Assembly: GCA_008690995.1 (NCBI GenBank)
Contig: VRMN01000009.1
Coordinates: 434,001 to 498,000 of the forward strand
Length of the DNA stretch: 64,000 nucleotides
Direction of reading: 5' to 3'
Origin: Porphyridium purpureum
Taxonomy: Eukaryota > Rhodophyta > Bangiophyceae > Porphyridiales > Porphyridiaceae
The notes under the pieces are model-generated. The model did not search any database and was not told the DNA's origin. It saw only the letters and a list, made by a program, of their open reading frames with translations. A program made the position numbers and the translations under genes. Shown here one piece after another: positions 40,699 to 50,483 of the stretch. Within the stretch, counting starts at the first letter, position 1; each line of letters starts with the position of its first letter.

Positions 40699-41176
40699 AT
40701 TTTCAATGTCTGATTGGAACGGGATGTTTTGATAGGAAGTTGAAAGTACAGTGAGCATGGGAAATGCGAAGTACAGTTGGTGAACACTGGAGCAGTGTTT
40801 GCCGCAGCTGCCGTGGACGCTGTGTGTGCGTGACTTTGAGACAATGTCGAACGCTTTGTGGATGGAGAGGTTGCGACGCGGCAAACTGCTGCTGACGCAC
40901 TTGGGCGTTGACCGTGCCGTGCCATGTGTTCGCCTTCCGTGCCAACAAGCCTTGCAAGGTGCGTCCTTGATTTGGTCGGGCACACTGCGCCCGCTGCCAG
41001 TTCTTCGCGCCACATGCGCCATTCGTTCTAGTAAAGTGGTCTTTTTTGTTATGAGCAGACGGAACTTAAATAAAGAAGAGCGGCCGCCAGACGAAGGCCA
41101 CAGACAAGTGGGAGGCAAGTTTTGCGGGAGAAAATAGACAAGGAGAAAGCTTGCGTCGGGAGGTGAGAGACATTCT

Positions 41177-41203
41177 CGGTCACGGTCACGGTCACGGTTA
41201 CGG
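41177..41203. repeat. CGGTCA hexanucleotide repeat
   Basis: Four near-identical CGGTCA/CGGTTA units in the BUD23 leader, about 40 bp before its ATG. Confidence 0.8.
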
Positions 41204-41241
41204 CGACGCCCCTCGGCCTCGACAACTGGTAGACAGGAAAG

Positions 41242-42129
41242 ATGAGTCGTCCGGAGCATGTGGCGCCACCGGAAGTGTTCTACAATGAGAGCGAGGCGAA
41301 GAAGTACTTGATGAGTTCGCGCATGATTGAGATTCAGGCCAAGCTGGCCAACCGGTGTTTAGAGCTGCTGGCGCTTCCCGAGGACGGAGGAAGTAAGCTG
41401 CTGCTGGATATTGGCTGCGGCACAGGCCTGTCCGGTGACGTTTTGTCTGAGAGTGGGCATATTTGGGTAGGCACAGATATTTCGCCGGCGATGCTGGACG
41501 TCGCGCTCGAACGTGATGCGGAGGGCGACCTGTTTCAAGCCGACGCGGGCGACGGGATGTTTTTCCGCAACGGAGTGTTTGACGGCGCAATCAGCGTTTC
41601 CGTGCTCCAGTGGCTGTGCAACGCAGATTCGTCCAACGTCAAGCCCCGCAAGCGGCTGCTCGTGTTTTTCGAAACTCTCTACGCGTGCTTATACCGCGGG
41701 AGCCGCGCAGTGTTCCAGTTTTATCCGGAGAACGAGAGCCAAATGGAGCTCATTTCGGCGTCAGCCATGCGCGCCGGATTCACAGGCGGCATCATCGTGG
41801 ACTACCCGCACAGCACACGCGCCAAGAAAATTTACCTCTGCCTGCGCGCAGGTCCGGCACTGCCCGTTGCCTTACAGCCCAAGGCACTGCTGGTCGGCGA
41901 TGGAGAGCACGACCCGCAACAAGCCGGGCGGCAACACGTCGAGTTCTCCAAACGGCGCGAGCGGCCCAAGAAGGCTGGCGCGGGCAAGCTGAAGAAGGGC
42001 GGGGCGAGAGGCAGCGCAATCAGCAAGGTCGACTCCATCCATGCGCTCAAGGAAAGACAAAGGCGGCAGGGCCATGACGTCAAGTTGGACTCGCGCTACA
42101 CGGGCAAGAAGCGAAGCAAGAAATTCTGA
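41242..42129 (+). CDS. BUD23: 18S rRNA (guanine-N7) methyltransferase Bud23/WBSCR22
   Basis: ATG 41242 gives 295 residues, close to the family length. The N-terminal PEVFYNESEAKKYLMSSRM and the SAM motif LLLDIGCGTGLSGDVL are diagnostic. DISPAMLDVAL, FDGAISVSVLQWLCNAD and FQFYPENESQMELI follow as in yeast Bud23. The Lys/Arg-rich C-terminus (from about residue 230, ending KKRSKKF) is the usual nucleolar tail. The enzyme, with TRMT112 as partner, makes m7G in the 18S rRNA during 40S subunit assembly. Confidence 0.97.
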   Translation: MSRPEHVAPPEVFYNESEAKKYLMSSRMIEIQAKLANRCLELLALPEDGGSKLLLDIGCGTGLSGDVLSESGHIWVGTDISPAMLDVALERDAEGDLFQADAGDGMFFRNGVFDGAISVSVLQWLCNADSSNVKPRKRLLVFFETLYACLYRGSRAVFQFYPENESQMELISASAMRAGFTGGIIVDYPHSTRAKKIYLCLRAGPALPVALQPKALLVGDGEHDPQQAGRQHVEFSKRRERPKKAGAGKLKKGGARGSAISKVDSIHALKERQRRQGHDVKLDSRYTGKKRSKKF

Positions 42130-42324
42130 CGCGCTTGCCGCGGCGTAACTGCCGAGGATTTTTGAGGGGGTAGGGTTTCCTCATCTAAAAATCATCAGAA
42201 GGGGTTGTTTTGATAGAGAGGGGTACAGTACGGGTGTTGAGTGTTTGACCGCGGTTGATGGCGGGTGGCGTGGGAAATCGGAGAGGTTCGGACTGTGTGG
42301 GAAGAGGTGGGGAGGGGAAGAGCG

Positions 42325-43107
42325 ATGGGGACGCTGCGTCGTGGGAATGGAAGCAGTGGTGCCGTAGAAGGGCAGCCAGACTCGCCGCGGTTGAGCCAGG
42401 AGCGCGCGCCCGCGGCGGTGTGGGAGGCGGCGCGGATGGAGCAGTTGTTGGTGTGGAATGATGCGAGCGCGCAGGAGCAGGCAAGGCTCCTTGCGCCGCA
42501 CTCGATCGCGCCCGAGCGCAATGTGCTGGGCGAGGGAAAGCTGGTTCGCAAGAATTCGCAGTTCAATCGCACGGAACAGGCGTACGCAATGGCAAGGCAA
42601 AAGTCCGCGGCGCCGCTCATCAAACGCGCTAGCGAGATTGAAGTCCAGGTGGGCGCCGCTGGAGCAACGGGAGCGAATCCCATGGCCGCCGGGCTTCTGC
42701 AGAAGATAAAAACGCACATCCCGAGAGCAGATGCGGACTCTTTTGCCGAGCCGGCGCGCCAGCGCACCGTCCGAACGCAGGGAAGCTGGATCAAACCTCA
42801 CGGTGAAAGACGCCCAGGCCCGAGTGAACATGTCACGCGCGCCCAGGAGCTCGTCCAAGAGACAGGTCTACCTGGCTCGCAGAGTTTGAACAGCCATCAA
42901 ACATCGGAAGGAACGTACGAAGAAGATTTGCCGAATGAGGCGGATTTTGACTTTGAGAGCCTCGAGGTGCTTCTCAGCCCGGGTTCTTTGGCCCGAGCCG
43001 CAAAGGTTGACCAAAGGAAATCCAATCGAGGCGACGCCCATTCACCGACAAGCTCACTAACTTCGCTTGCGGTGGATATTGAGGGATCTTCAGATTCAGA
43101 CAAATGA
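42325..43107 (+). CDS. Uncharacterised hydrophilic protein
   Basis: The first in-frame ATG is 42325 (260 residues), preceded by a GGTACAGT box at 42222 and a purine-rich leader. The best-ordered part (residues about 35-140) has a predicted helix (WEAARMEQLLVWNDASAQEQ), then RNVLGEGKLVRKNSQFNRTE and LLQKIKTHI. The C-terminal third is acidic and Ser-rich. No domain, signal peptide or membrane segment was recognised. Confidence 0.6.
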   Translation: MGTLRRGNGSSGAVEGQPDSPRLSQERAPAAVWEAARMEQLLVWNDASAQEQARLLAPHSIAPERNVLGEGKLVRKNSQFNRTEQAYAMARQKSAAPLIKRASEIEVQVGAAGATGANPMAAGLLQKIKTHIPRADADSFAEPARQRTVRTQGSWIKPHGERRPGPSEHVTRAQELVQETGLPGSQSLNSHQTSEGTYEEDLPNEADFDFESLEVLLSPGSLARAAKVDQRKSNRGDAHSPTSSLTSLAVDIEGSSDSDK

Positions 43108-43180
43108 GGCAGCCGAGCATTTGGCACTGTCGTATCTTCAATTCTTCAAAGCAACGAAGAACGCCTGATCCGGACGATAA

Positions 43181-43495
43181 TCAGGCGATGTCCCGGGACA
43201 CTGTGCACCAGTTCTCAACAGAAGGTTCAGGCCGTAACGCTGGAGACTTGACTGCCCGAATTCCCTGCGCTGTGTGATTGCGCAAGAAAATGTTCTCAGC
43301 AGCTCTGTTATCGCGGGTTATGGCCGCATCATGCACCTCTGAGCAGCAAGTAAACACCTTTTCGCCGCCGAAGTTTGCATTCATGGTCCCGCATGCGGCG
43401 CACGCCCCGCACGCATTGGATGTGTATGCTTTCTTATCCAACTTCGTTATCCGTGCCGGCGAGCCCTGAATGCAGTCAGTCACTGAAAGCAGCAA
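43181..43495 (-). mobile_element. Fragment of a TnpB/Fanzor-type protein (C-terminal zinc finger)
   Basis: The frame contains YTSNACGACAACGTMNANFG, then GEKVFTCCSEVHDA, then TRDNRAAENIFLR. The TS-x-C-x2-C start, the GG-x-KVF-x-C centre and the RDxNAAxNI-like end are the zinc ribbon and third RuvC acidic motif of IS605-type TnpB and of eukaryotic Fanzor proteins. The second Cys pair is incomplete. The frame has no proper ATG, and upstream sequence to about 44300 on the same strand carries only disconnected frames without the earlier RuvC motifs. No terminal repeats or a transposase were seen. It is a dead remnant. Confidence 0.6.
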
Positions 43496-44538
43496 CGGCT
43501 GCAGGAGACCATCTGAGCGTTGACCTTGGGTTTCATCAACATCTTCTTCTTCGCCTTTTTAGTTTCGAATATCTGAGAATCAGCGAGTGAATGGATCTAC
43601 TTGGTAGGAGCCATTACAGTGTGTTCCTACAAGCTTGCTGTCCATCGCGATCGACGCTACGAGAAATAATCGCGAGCGGAAGCGGTTTCTCGCACGAACC
43701 GTTAAGGAGAGAAGGAATGGCTGCATTGTTTTAACCTTGGCACTATTTATGGGTTCCTCCGACATGGTTCGAAAGCACACTGGGTGGTTGTTCCTTTTCG
43801 ATTCCAATACCACCTGACTTGCACGCCGCTTGCCGCCACGATCGAGCAAGGCCCACACTGGAACCTGCTGGCCAACGTGTCGAGCGAAAGCCTGCTTTGG
43901 TTTGGACACTGATACTCCTTGCGTGGTACAAAATAAATGGCGGCATAGCGGCATATTCACGCGCTGACCAGCACGCTTTGCAGTGAAGAAGCGCGTTGTG
44001 GCAACAGGAGTATGTGGCAGACCACATGCTACCTGCGCTGTGATCATTCTTGAGGAACAAAAAGCAAAGGCAAGACATGATGACCAACGGCTGGCCAAAA
44101 AAAGTCCTTCCAGAGCTCCACTATGTCCCACGAGAATTTGACGTACATCAAGTAGGCAAAATCGCCAATCTGCGCGTCTAGGCCGGTCAGGCCTCATCGT
44201 ATCTACAAGTTGGCGCACGCAGTGGCCTGCCACCCAATGCGCGTGACAGTGCTTCTGAAAGGCTTTTACCACGCTGCGAATCGCACGAGTTCGCGGTGCG
44301 CGAGCGATTCAACGCACACTGCAAGAGCCGACCGCAGCTCGGCCTTCAAGTGCTGCCAGATGAGAGGTATCGAAATGTGGCTGCTCAATTTTGCATCACA
44401 CGCCCATGCAAAATCGAGTTGCGGCAAGCCAGTTTTCTCCAATTCGCGTCACGCTTAGTTTGCGCCGAGAGCAAGTGACGCTCCGATCTCCAGCAGTTCG
44501 TCCAGCGCCAGAACCGAGCCGTGCATCTCCCGCGCGCC
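43496..44538. other. Unassigned sequence, possibly more of the decayed TnpB-like element
   Basis: A 230-codon minus-strand frame (43580-44272) has scattered Cys/His residues but no recognisable motif. It may be remnant sequence of the same element or chance. No other feature is seen. Confidence 0.3.
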
Positions 44539-45225
44539 CTAGAGCCATTCGTCGCGGCTTGAGCCAAAGGGGGACTCCGACGGCCTCGTACGCCTTGGTT
44601 CCCAGTCTGGCTCGCGAAACTCGCTGTCTAACGTGGCACTGCCCTTAAGCCGCCGCTGGCGGCGAGTGTCAAGGACAATGTCCTCATCTTCATCGACGCG
44701 GCTTGAGCGCAGCATGGTCCCTTTTGAATCCGCGAGCTTAATCTGGGACTCCACGGAAGACTTGGCGATGACAAAGCCGGCACCAGCGGCCGTCACCGCC
44801 ATGACAAGCGCTCCAAACGCATAGCCGCGGCCAGACAGAGGTAGGATCGCAAAAACGAGCAGCGCGCTCGCCGCAGTCCACTTGAGCAAGGAGCGAATAC
44901 TGCGCTCCTGCTCATCATCCTGCGCATCCTCTTCCGCCTTGTCATCCTGCCAGAATCGATACGCCTCGACATCATCTGTATCGTTCCGAAACACCTCGAG
45001 CTTATTTGGTGTACTTCTTTCTGCAGGGCCGGCTGATGGTCCAGCGTTATCCACTTGCTTCCTGTCACCATCTGGTGTCGCATTCATTCGCCAAAGAAAC
45101 GTCCGACCGCGTCGCACCACGTCACTCGACCCGTGCCAACGCGCTGCACACTTATCCGAACACCAAGACCGTCTCAGTTCTTTACGGTGTACGTACGCAC
45201 AAGCACTCAAGAAAGCAGCGCCCAT
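44539..45225 (-). CDS. Small protein with two membrane segments, possibly organelle-targeted
   Basis: ATG 45225-45223 gives 228 residues. The first about 50 residues are Arg/Ser/Ala-rich with few acidic residues, like a transit peptide. A charged segment follows (EVFRNDTDDVEAYRFWQDDK), then two hydrophobic helices (ASALLVFAILPLSGRGYAFG and ALVMAVTAAGAGFVIA), then a hydrophilic tail ending near EW. No family was recognised. The candidate ATG overlaps the ligase ATG on the other strand. A downstream start at MNATPDG is possible. Confidence 0.6.
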   Translation of the reverse strand: MGAAFLSACAYVHRKELRRSWCSDKCAARWHGSSDVVRRGRTFLWRMNATPDGDRKQVDNAGPSAGPAERSTPNKLEVFRNDTDDVEAYRFWQDDKAEEDAQDDEQERSIRSLLKWTAASALLVFAILPLSGRGYAFGALVMAVTAAGAGFVIAKSSVESQIKLADSKGTMLRSSRVDEDEDIVLDTRRQRRLKGSATLDSEFREPDWEPRRTRPSESPFGSSRDEWL

Positions 45226-47866
45226 GGAGTCGCAGCAGCTGGCGCGTGGCAGCCAACCGAAGCCAGGAACGGGCCGTAGGACACCCTCCACGCCCACCAT
45301 TCGCAGTGGTGCCAAACAAGTCACGCTCGACGCGTTCTTTGGCCCTCGTGGCAGCAGCAGCAGCAACAGCGGAGCGCGTGGAGACGTGGCGACGACAAAA
45401 CCGATAAAGCGGCGAAAAGTAGAGACGCGTGAGAGCGCGGACCTTCGTTGTCTCACAGTAATTGATCTCGATGGATCACCTAGCGCAGAGCAGACGACTG
45501 CTGAAGCGCGGCTCTCCGACGTGACTCAAGCGGCAAAGCAAACAGAGGAACAACACAAGCCGTTACGTGCAGATACGGCAGCAGACAGAAGCAAAGAATG
45601 TCAGACTGACTTGACTTTGGTGCTGGAAGACAGTCCCAACGATGCAAAGGCGAATAGCTCTCGCGAATTGGACGCAATTTCACAGACGCATATGGTGGAT
45701 CCGCACGAATTCGGTGGTGCAGCGCGTGTGGCAGAGCTTGCTCAGAGTCTACTGACTGAGGAGAACGAATGCCCGTTCGAGTACTTTGCCAGAATCCTCG
45801 AAAGTGTGGACAGCACAAAATCTCGCATCAAGGTACGTCACTTGCTGGTGAATTTCTTACGCGTGCTGCTCTTCAAACAAGGGGCGAAAACGACTGGATG
45901 CCATTCAAGCGCGGGCGTTGCGGCCACCGTGCTGCTTATCTCGAACCGCATTGCTCCTAGCTATTACACGACGTCAGACAGCGAGCTTGGTATGGGCGGC
46001 AAGGCGATTCACCGGCTCATCAAACAAGTGTGCAATGTGACGGATGAGTACATTCGCGAGCAGTACAGGCTTCTTGGTGATCTTGGTGATGTGGCGGCAG
46101 CAGCGAGGAAAAGACATACGTCTGCCTCAGCATTCTTTCAACCAAGTGGCAATCGCAATCATGCCAAAGCGCTGACCTTGGAGCACGTGCATCGTGAAAT
46201 GCTTCGCATCGCGAGGTGTTCGGGGACCGGAAGCGCTGCCGAAAAATCTCGCCGAGCGCTCGGTTTATTTACCAAGGCGCTTGCCTCGCCGCACTTTACA
46301 AATTCGGCCTCGCTCCGATTCCTTGTTCGGTTATTCTGCATGAATCTGCGCATTGGCGCCGTTGGAAACAGTGTGCATCAGGCTTTGGCTCACGCGATTG
46401 TGTTTCATACTCATGTGGACACGCGCACGCACGACGCTACGCCGTCTCGCGATCTGCTTGACGATCAGACCAAGACATGTGAAAGACTTTTGAAGCAAGC
46501 GCTTGCGCAGTGTCCTGATATCCACTTGGTTCTAGCAGCGCTGGAGGAGAATCACTTTGCGGTCGACCACCTGCTCGTGGCGTGTGGATGTCGCGCGGGC
46601 GTACCGATTCTGCCTATGCTCGGCAAGATCACAGGTGGCCTGAACAAGGCCATATTGACACTTGAGAATGTGCCCTTCAGCATGGACTACAAGTATGACG
46701 GGCAAAGACTTCAGCTGCATCTGATTCCGCAGAGCGACCGTTCGCATACGCCGGAAGTGCAGATCTTTTCGCGACACTTAGAGAACACAACAGAGCGATT
46801 TCCGGACGTGGTCGATCTTGTCATGAATCATTTGGATAAGATCACCCGGCGTGGCGTGACGAGCTTTGTCATGGACGCAGAAGTTGTGGCCGTCGACCGC
46901 GTGACTGGTAGTGTCATGCCATTTCAGCTGCTCAGTCGGCGACCGCGAAAGCCAAATCTCACAGACTTGGGCTCATTGGATCCCAACGTGCTGATTTTCG
47001 CGTTTGATCTCATGAACTTAAATGGTCAGTCTCTTTTGGGTAAGAGCCTGCGCGAGCGGCGCGCTCTGCTCAAGCAGCATTTTGTAGCAAGGTATGAACA
47101 CGCTTTTGCAATCATCCCGCATGAAGACGTCGAGGCCGGTCAGAACAGCAATTCGAGCAGCGAAAGTCGACTGCAAGTGTGCGAACAATTTTTCACACAA
47201 GCTGTGAATGGGAACGCGGAAGGCGTGATGATCAAAGTTCTTGATGAAATTCCCGGTGAGGATGGGCATAAACGCGGCAGCTTGCTTGCATCGTACGAGC
47301 CGGACAAGCGACTAGAGAGCTGGCTCAAAGTGAAAAAGGACTACATTGATGAGAGTGCGGACACTTTGGACCTTGTCCCGATAGGAGCGTGGTACGGGAA
47401 CGGGCGAAAAGCAGGTTATTATTCGCCCATTTTGCTTGCCTGCTACAATGACGACACAGAATGCTACGAGACGGTGTGCAAGGTCATGAGCGGATTCTCT
47501 GATGAGTTTTACAAGGCATTTACAGCCAAGTATGCTCCGCACTCAGAGTTCGCGCTTGTCCACAAACGGCCTGATTATGTATCTGACTACACACCAAGCG
47601 TGTGGTTTGATGCTCGCGAAGTTTGGCAAATCAAAGGAGCTGAATTCAGCGTCAGCACCGTACACACCTGTGCACGCGGCCTGCTATCAGATTTGGACCA
47701 TCTTGGTGTCATCGTTGACGAAGAAGGCAGTGGCCTTTCCCTTCGCTTTCCGCGCTTCGTGCACGTTCGAGAAGATAAAGTACCGGATCGTGGATCGTCT
47801 GGATGTGTCACGACGACGCAGGATATCATTGAAATGTACGGAATCCAGTTGGGCAAGGGGCAATGA
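45224..47866 (+). CDS. LIG1: ATP-dependent DNA ligase I
   Basis: From ATG 45224 the protein is 880 residues. A PCNA-interacting box is visible at residues 32-39 (QVTLDAFF), followed by a disordered tail. The helical DNA-binding domain spans about 165-430 and the adenylation domain about 460-680, with active-site Lys490 in YKYDGQR and later motifs such as FVMDAEVVAVD, FAFDLMNLNG and EGVMIKVLD. LESWLKVKKDY gives motif V. The OB domain has DLVPIGAWYGNGRKAG. It joins Okazaki fragments and finishes long-patch repair. The frame is open upstream to 44882, but that part is antisense to the neighbouring gene, so the start at 45224 next to the PIP box is preferred. Confidence 0.95.
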   Translation: MESQQLARGSQPKPGTGRRTPSTPTIRSGAKQVTLDAFFGPRGSSSSNSGARGDVATTKPIKRRKVETRESADLRCLTVIDLDGSPSAEQTTAEARLSDVTQAAKQTEEQHKPLRADTAADRSKECQTDLTLVLEDSPNDAKANSSRELDAISQTHMVDPHEFGGAARVAELAQSLLTEENECPFEYFARILESVDSTKSRIKVRHLLVNFLRVLLFKQGAKTTGCHSSAGVAATVLLISNRIAPSYYTTSDSELGMGGKAIHRLIKQVCNVTDEYIREQYRLLGDLGDVAAAARKRHTSASAFFQPSGNRNHAKALTLEHVHREMLRIARCSGTGSAAEKSRRALGLFTKALASPHFTNSASLRFLVRLFCMNLRIGAVGNSVHQALAHAIVFHTHVDTRTHDATPSRDLLDDQTKTCERLLKQALAQCPDIHLVLAALEENHFAVDHLLVACGCRAGVPILPMLGKITGGLNKAILTLENVPFSMDYKYDGQRLQLHLIPQSDRSHTPEVQIFSRHLENTTERFPDVVDLVMNHLDKITRRGVTSFVMDAEVVAVDRVTGSVMPFQLLSRRPRKPNLTDLGSLDPNVLIFAFDLMNLNGQSLLGKSLRERRALLKQHFVARYEHAFAIIPHEDVEAGQNSNSSSESRLQVCEQFFTQAVNGNAEGVMIKVLDEIPGEDGHKRGSLLASYEPDKRLESWLKVKKDYIDESADTLDLVPIGAWYGNGRKAGYYSPILLACYNDDTECYETVCKVMSGFSDEFYKAFTAKYAPHSEFALVHKRPDYVSDYTPSVWFDAREVWQIKGAEFSVSTVHTCARGLLSDLDHLGVIVDEEGSGLSLRFPRFVHVREDKVPDRGSSGCVTTTQDIIEMYGIQLGKGQ

Positions 47867-47920
47867 TGCCTGCTGACATTATGTTTATCGGACCCATAGT
47901 GCGAGCCCACATGAATGCAC

Positions 47921-50002
47921 TCAGGAATTCTTGCCTCGTGTTGCCAGAAAATTCAGCAGCGATGTACTTTCGAAAGGCACCACTTTCTGCGCCTCTTTCT
48001 CGTGGCGCGTTCGTTTCGCTTTACCCCGTGAAGCCTCGCGCTCTCCGTGTCGCTCAGATGCGAGACCTTTTGATGCTTCGCTGTTTGCTTGACAGTCAGT
48101 TCCGCTGCTTTCCGCACTGGCATCTGCTTTGGACTTTGACGGTCGCAGTAGGAAGGCGACCAGACTATTCCCTGATGGCACTGACGAGGCTTTCGCAACA
48201 CCATCTGGCAGCTCTCCTTTCTTATTATACGTTCTGCCATTCTCGTTCTCCGTTTCTTGCGAATCCGGAACGCATTCTCCCAACGTACGTTTTGCCTTTC
48301 GCTTTGGTGGCTTTTGAAGAAATGACATAATCGAGTTTTGCACGAGATGAGGCTGCGCCTCCTTGGTGAACGGGTCTCGCTCGAGCACATGTAGAGCGCC
48401 ATCTGCTCCCCAGCAATCGTCATGCAACAAAAGCGACACACCTATGTGGTCCGAATAGCGCGGTGGGAAGTATATCAAACCCGTATGTGGCATAAAAAAC
48501 TGCGTATCGTGGTCGGATTTTGTGCCAAGCTCCATGCCGCCACCATTCATGGGTACAGGTTGCCAGGCGCCCTTGGCTGTGCATGCCTTTAGTGCAGCCT
48601 GTGGACCGCTTCCACACACCAAGTTTGCCGCGCCGCGAACAGCAGACCGATCAAAGAGGCCGCGATCGACAAGAATAAAGTCGATGCGAGCACCCGCATT
48701 GGAGTACCGAGAGTTCTTGTACTGATCCCAACATGTGAAGCGCTCGCGCTCATTGGGCCAGAATGCAGTAAAAGAATCGACCATGCCGTCCTGCCTGATG
48801 AGTTCGTCGCTAATCCAATGCCGAAAGCGTGAGCGGCTGAAGAAAAGACGTTCTTCTTGGAAATCACTAAAACGCTGCAGAAGCGTGGCCACACATGGGC
48901 ATACCGGACACCCGGATCCGAGCTGCTGCGCAAGCTGCTCAGGAATCACAACTTCGAAGACCTTCTGTAACAATTCGACCAGCTCACCCAAGGAAAGAGA
49001 GGTAGGAATCTTCCCGCGCCCCTTCCTGTCATCGACGTCGCTATAATTATCATCTAATGCATCGGCATCACCTCCGACTACTTCGCGACTGTGAAGATGG
49101 AAGGCGCCCTGAGCGTCTTCTAAACAGTCATGACTTTTGCCCAGCCGCACCGGCTTGTGCGTTTTAGCAGACACTGCATAAACCCAAAATCGAGTCGTCA
49201 GTACACCCTTCACTTTCATTTCCTCCTCCCTGATGAAGAGCCGGCCTTTTTGTGCGTCGCGTTCTTGCCGCATATCCGCGCGCTGTAAAACCAAAAGTGG
49301 CCACGGATCCTTGGAGGACAACGACGGAGCCAGTAAATCTAGAATGTCCGAAATGTACGGAGCCGTGAGCTTGGCAAAGTCGCAAAGTGGACAACACCTG
49401 TTGGATGATGGTTCGCAGCAAAGTGTGCTCAAACTGTCGACGAGTTGGAGATCCACCATTCTCCAGCGCCAGAATTGGTCCTGCGCGCGGTACGCAATGT
49501 TGAGATCGCCGGCAAGAATCACAGCCTTACCCTGGGCGCGCTGCTGCTGCATGCTAGAACGCAAATGTTGCAGAAAGCTACGCTTCAAGTGCCATGCGGC
49601 CTCAGAATCCGCAGAGCAGGGCACGTACACGTTGAACACCACAAACGCGCCGTGGTCAGTCATGATTGCCCTTCCCTGAGCGTCAAGATGCGCATCCTGT
49701 AGCACACGGGTCGTGGCCCGCAACGTCCTGCCTTTCGCCCTCACAAGCGTCGCGACCCCGTTCCACCCGCGAGCAGCCTTATCTGTCGGTGCGTTCCAGA
49801 ACGACTCCGTGACATATGCGCCGAGCTTCTCTGCTAGCGAACGGTCGGTCTTGAGCGCAGATACGGCAACCTTAACTTCTTGGACGCACAAAATGTCAAT
49901 CGCGTGCCTTTCCATCCACTCGCTTACTCCGCCCGGATAGTGCTCCAGGATAACCTCGACTGTTTTGATCCATGACGCCGCGTTTATCGATACGAGGTGC
50001 AT
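47921..50002 (-). CDS. APE2: AP endonuclease of the APE2 type
   Basis: ATG 50002 (693 residues) starts right at the domain (MHLVSINAASW); an in-frame start at 50179 would add 58 residues. The EEP fold shows the metal-binding Glu in DILCVQEVK, the WNGVATLVR segment, VFNVYVPCS, the catalytic AGDLNIAY, a DFILVD strand and the SDHIGVSL motif with the catalytic Asp-His. Inserts make it longer than APE1. The C-terminal tail contains three similar hydrophobic boxes (NSIMSFL, NSLVAFL and TSLLNFL). No GRF zinc finger was recognised. The enzyme incises abasic sites and trims 3' ends in base excision repair. It converges on LIG1 with 54 bp between stops. Confidence 0.9.
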   Translation of the reverse strand: MHLVSINAASWIKTVEVILEHYPGGVSEWMERHAIDILCVQEVKVAVSALKTDRSLAEKLGAYVTESFWNAPTDKAARGWNGVATLVRAKGRTLRATTRVLQDAHLDAQGRAIMTDHGAFVVFNVYVPCSADSEAAWHLKRSFLQHLRSSMQQQRAQGKAVILAGDLNIAYRAQDQFWRWRMVDLQLVDSLSTLCCEPSSNRCCPLCDFAKLTAPYISDILDLLAPSLSSKDPWPLLVLQRADMRQERDAQKGRLFIREEEMKVKGVLTTRFWVYAVSAKTHKPVRLGKSHDCLEDAQGAFHLHSREVVGGDADALDDNYSDVDDRKGRGKIPTSLSLGELVELLQKVFEVVIPEQLAQQLGSGCPVCPCVATLLQRFSDFQEERLFFSRSRFRHWISDELIRQDGMVDSFTAFWPNERERFTCWDQYKNSRYSNAGARIDFILVDRGLFDRSAVRGAANLVCGSGPQAALKACTAKGAWQPVPMNGGGMELGTKSDHDTQFFMPHTGLIYFPPRYSDHIGVSLLLHDDCWGADGALHVLERDPFTKEAQPHLVQNSIMSFLQKPPKRKAKRTLGECVPDSQETENENGRTYNKKGELPDGVAKASSVPSGNSLVAFLLRPSKSKADASAESSGTDCQANSEASKGLASERHGEREASRGKAKRTRHEKEAQKVVPFESTSLLNFLATRGKNS

Positions 50003-50483
50003 GCTGTCTCGCTGCAGCCGCAGCACGAGCACGAGCACGCACGCTCGCGCACGGCTTTCCGCCCGCAGAATTTCACCTTGGCTGTCTAAACGTTCGTGTG
50101 CCTGGGCCAGGTGAAGGGGAAAAAAATTGTATTCAGAGACTGGGTTCTCCAGCGTGTTTACCCGAGACCTTCTAGACATACAAGCTATGGGTTACATCAC
50201 GCGACAAGGCGCCCTCAATGAGTCTGTGTGACTCGATATCCTGGATGACAGGTATTTCCCCGCGCCGGAGAAGCAGAATGCCAATAGAGAAAAAGGCGTC
50301 AGAATTGTGTCGGAACTGGGAACTGACATTTTTCACACAAAGGCATCAACATACAATCCTGTCAGAGTACGATAGCTTGTCCTCAGCCGTGGAGCTCAAA
50401 CGAGGGCAAGAGTGGCGGAACCAGCAGATTCGTGCAGCGCTCAAAATACGTGGGACTCTTGACTCCGAAGGCTCATTCTGTGT
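50003..50483. other. Intergenic region
   Basis: This lies between the 3' end of the lipase gene and the APE2 start, both on the minus strand. No gene or clear motif was seen. Confidence 0.5.

Larger units (their letters stand above)
40430..41241. other. Bidirectional promoter region
   Basis: This lies between the divergent MGDG-synthase-like and BUD23 genes. It contains the inverted repeat at 40658-40698, two further AAGTACAGT boxes (40744-40752 and 40769-40777) and a short GGTCAC repeat close to BUD23. No gene is supported. Confidence 0.6.

Noticed and set aside
43580-44272. 230-codon minus-strand frame as the main body of a Fanzor nuclease
   Set aside because: No RuvC acidic motifs or conserved Gly/Lys patterns could be found, so only the zinc-finger fragment is called.
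44882-45223. Extended N-terminus of DNA ligase I
   Set aside because: This part is antisense to the membrane-protein gene and lacks a convincing ATG; the PIP box lies just after the 45224 start.
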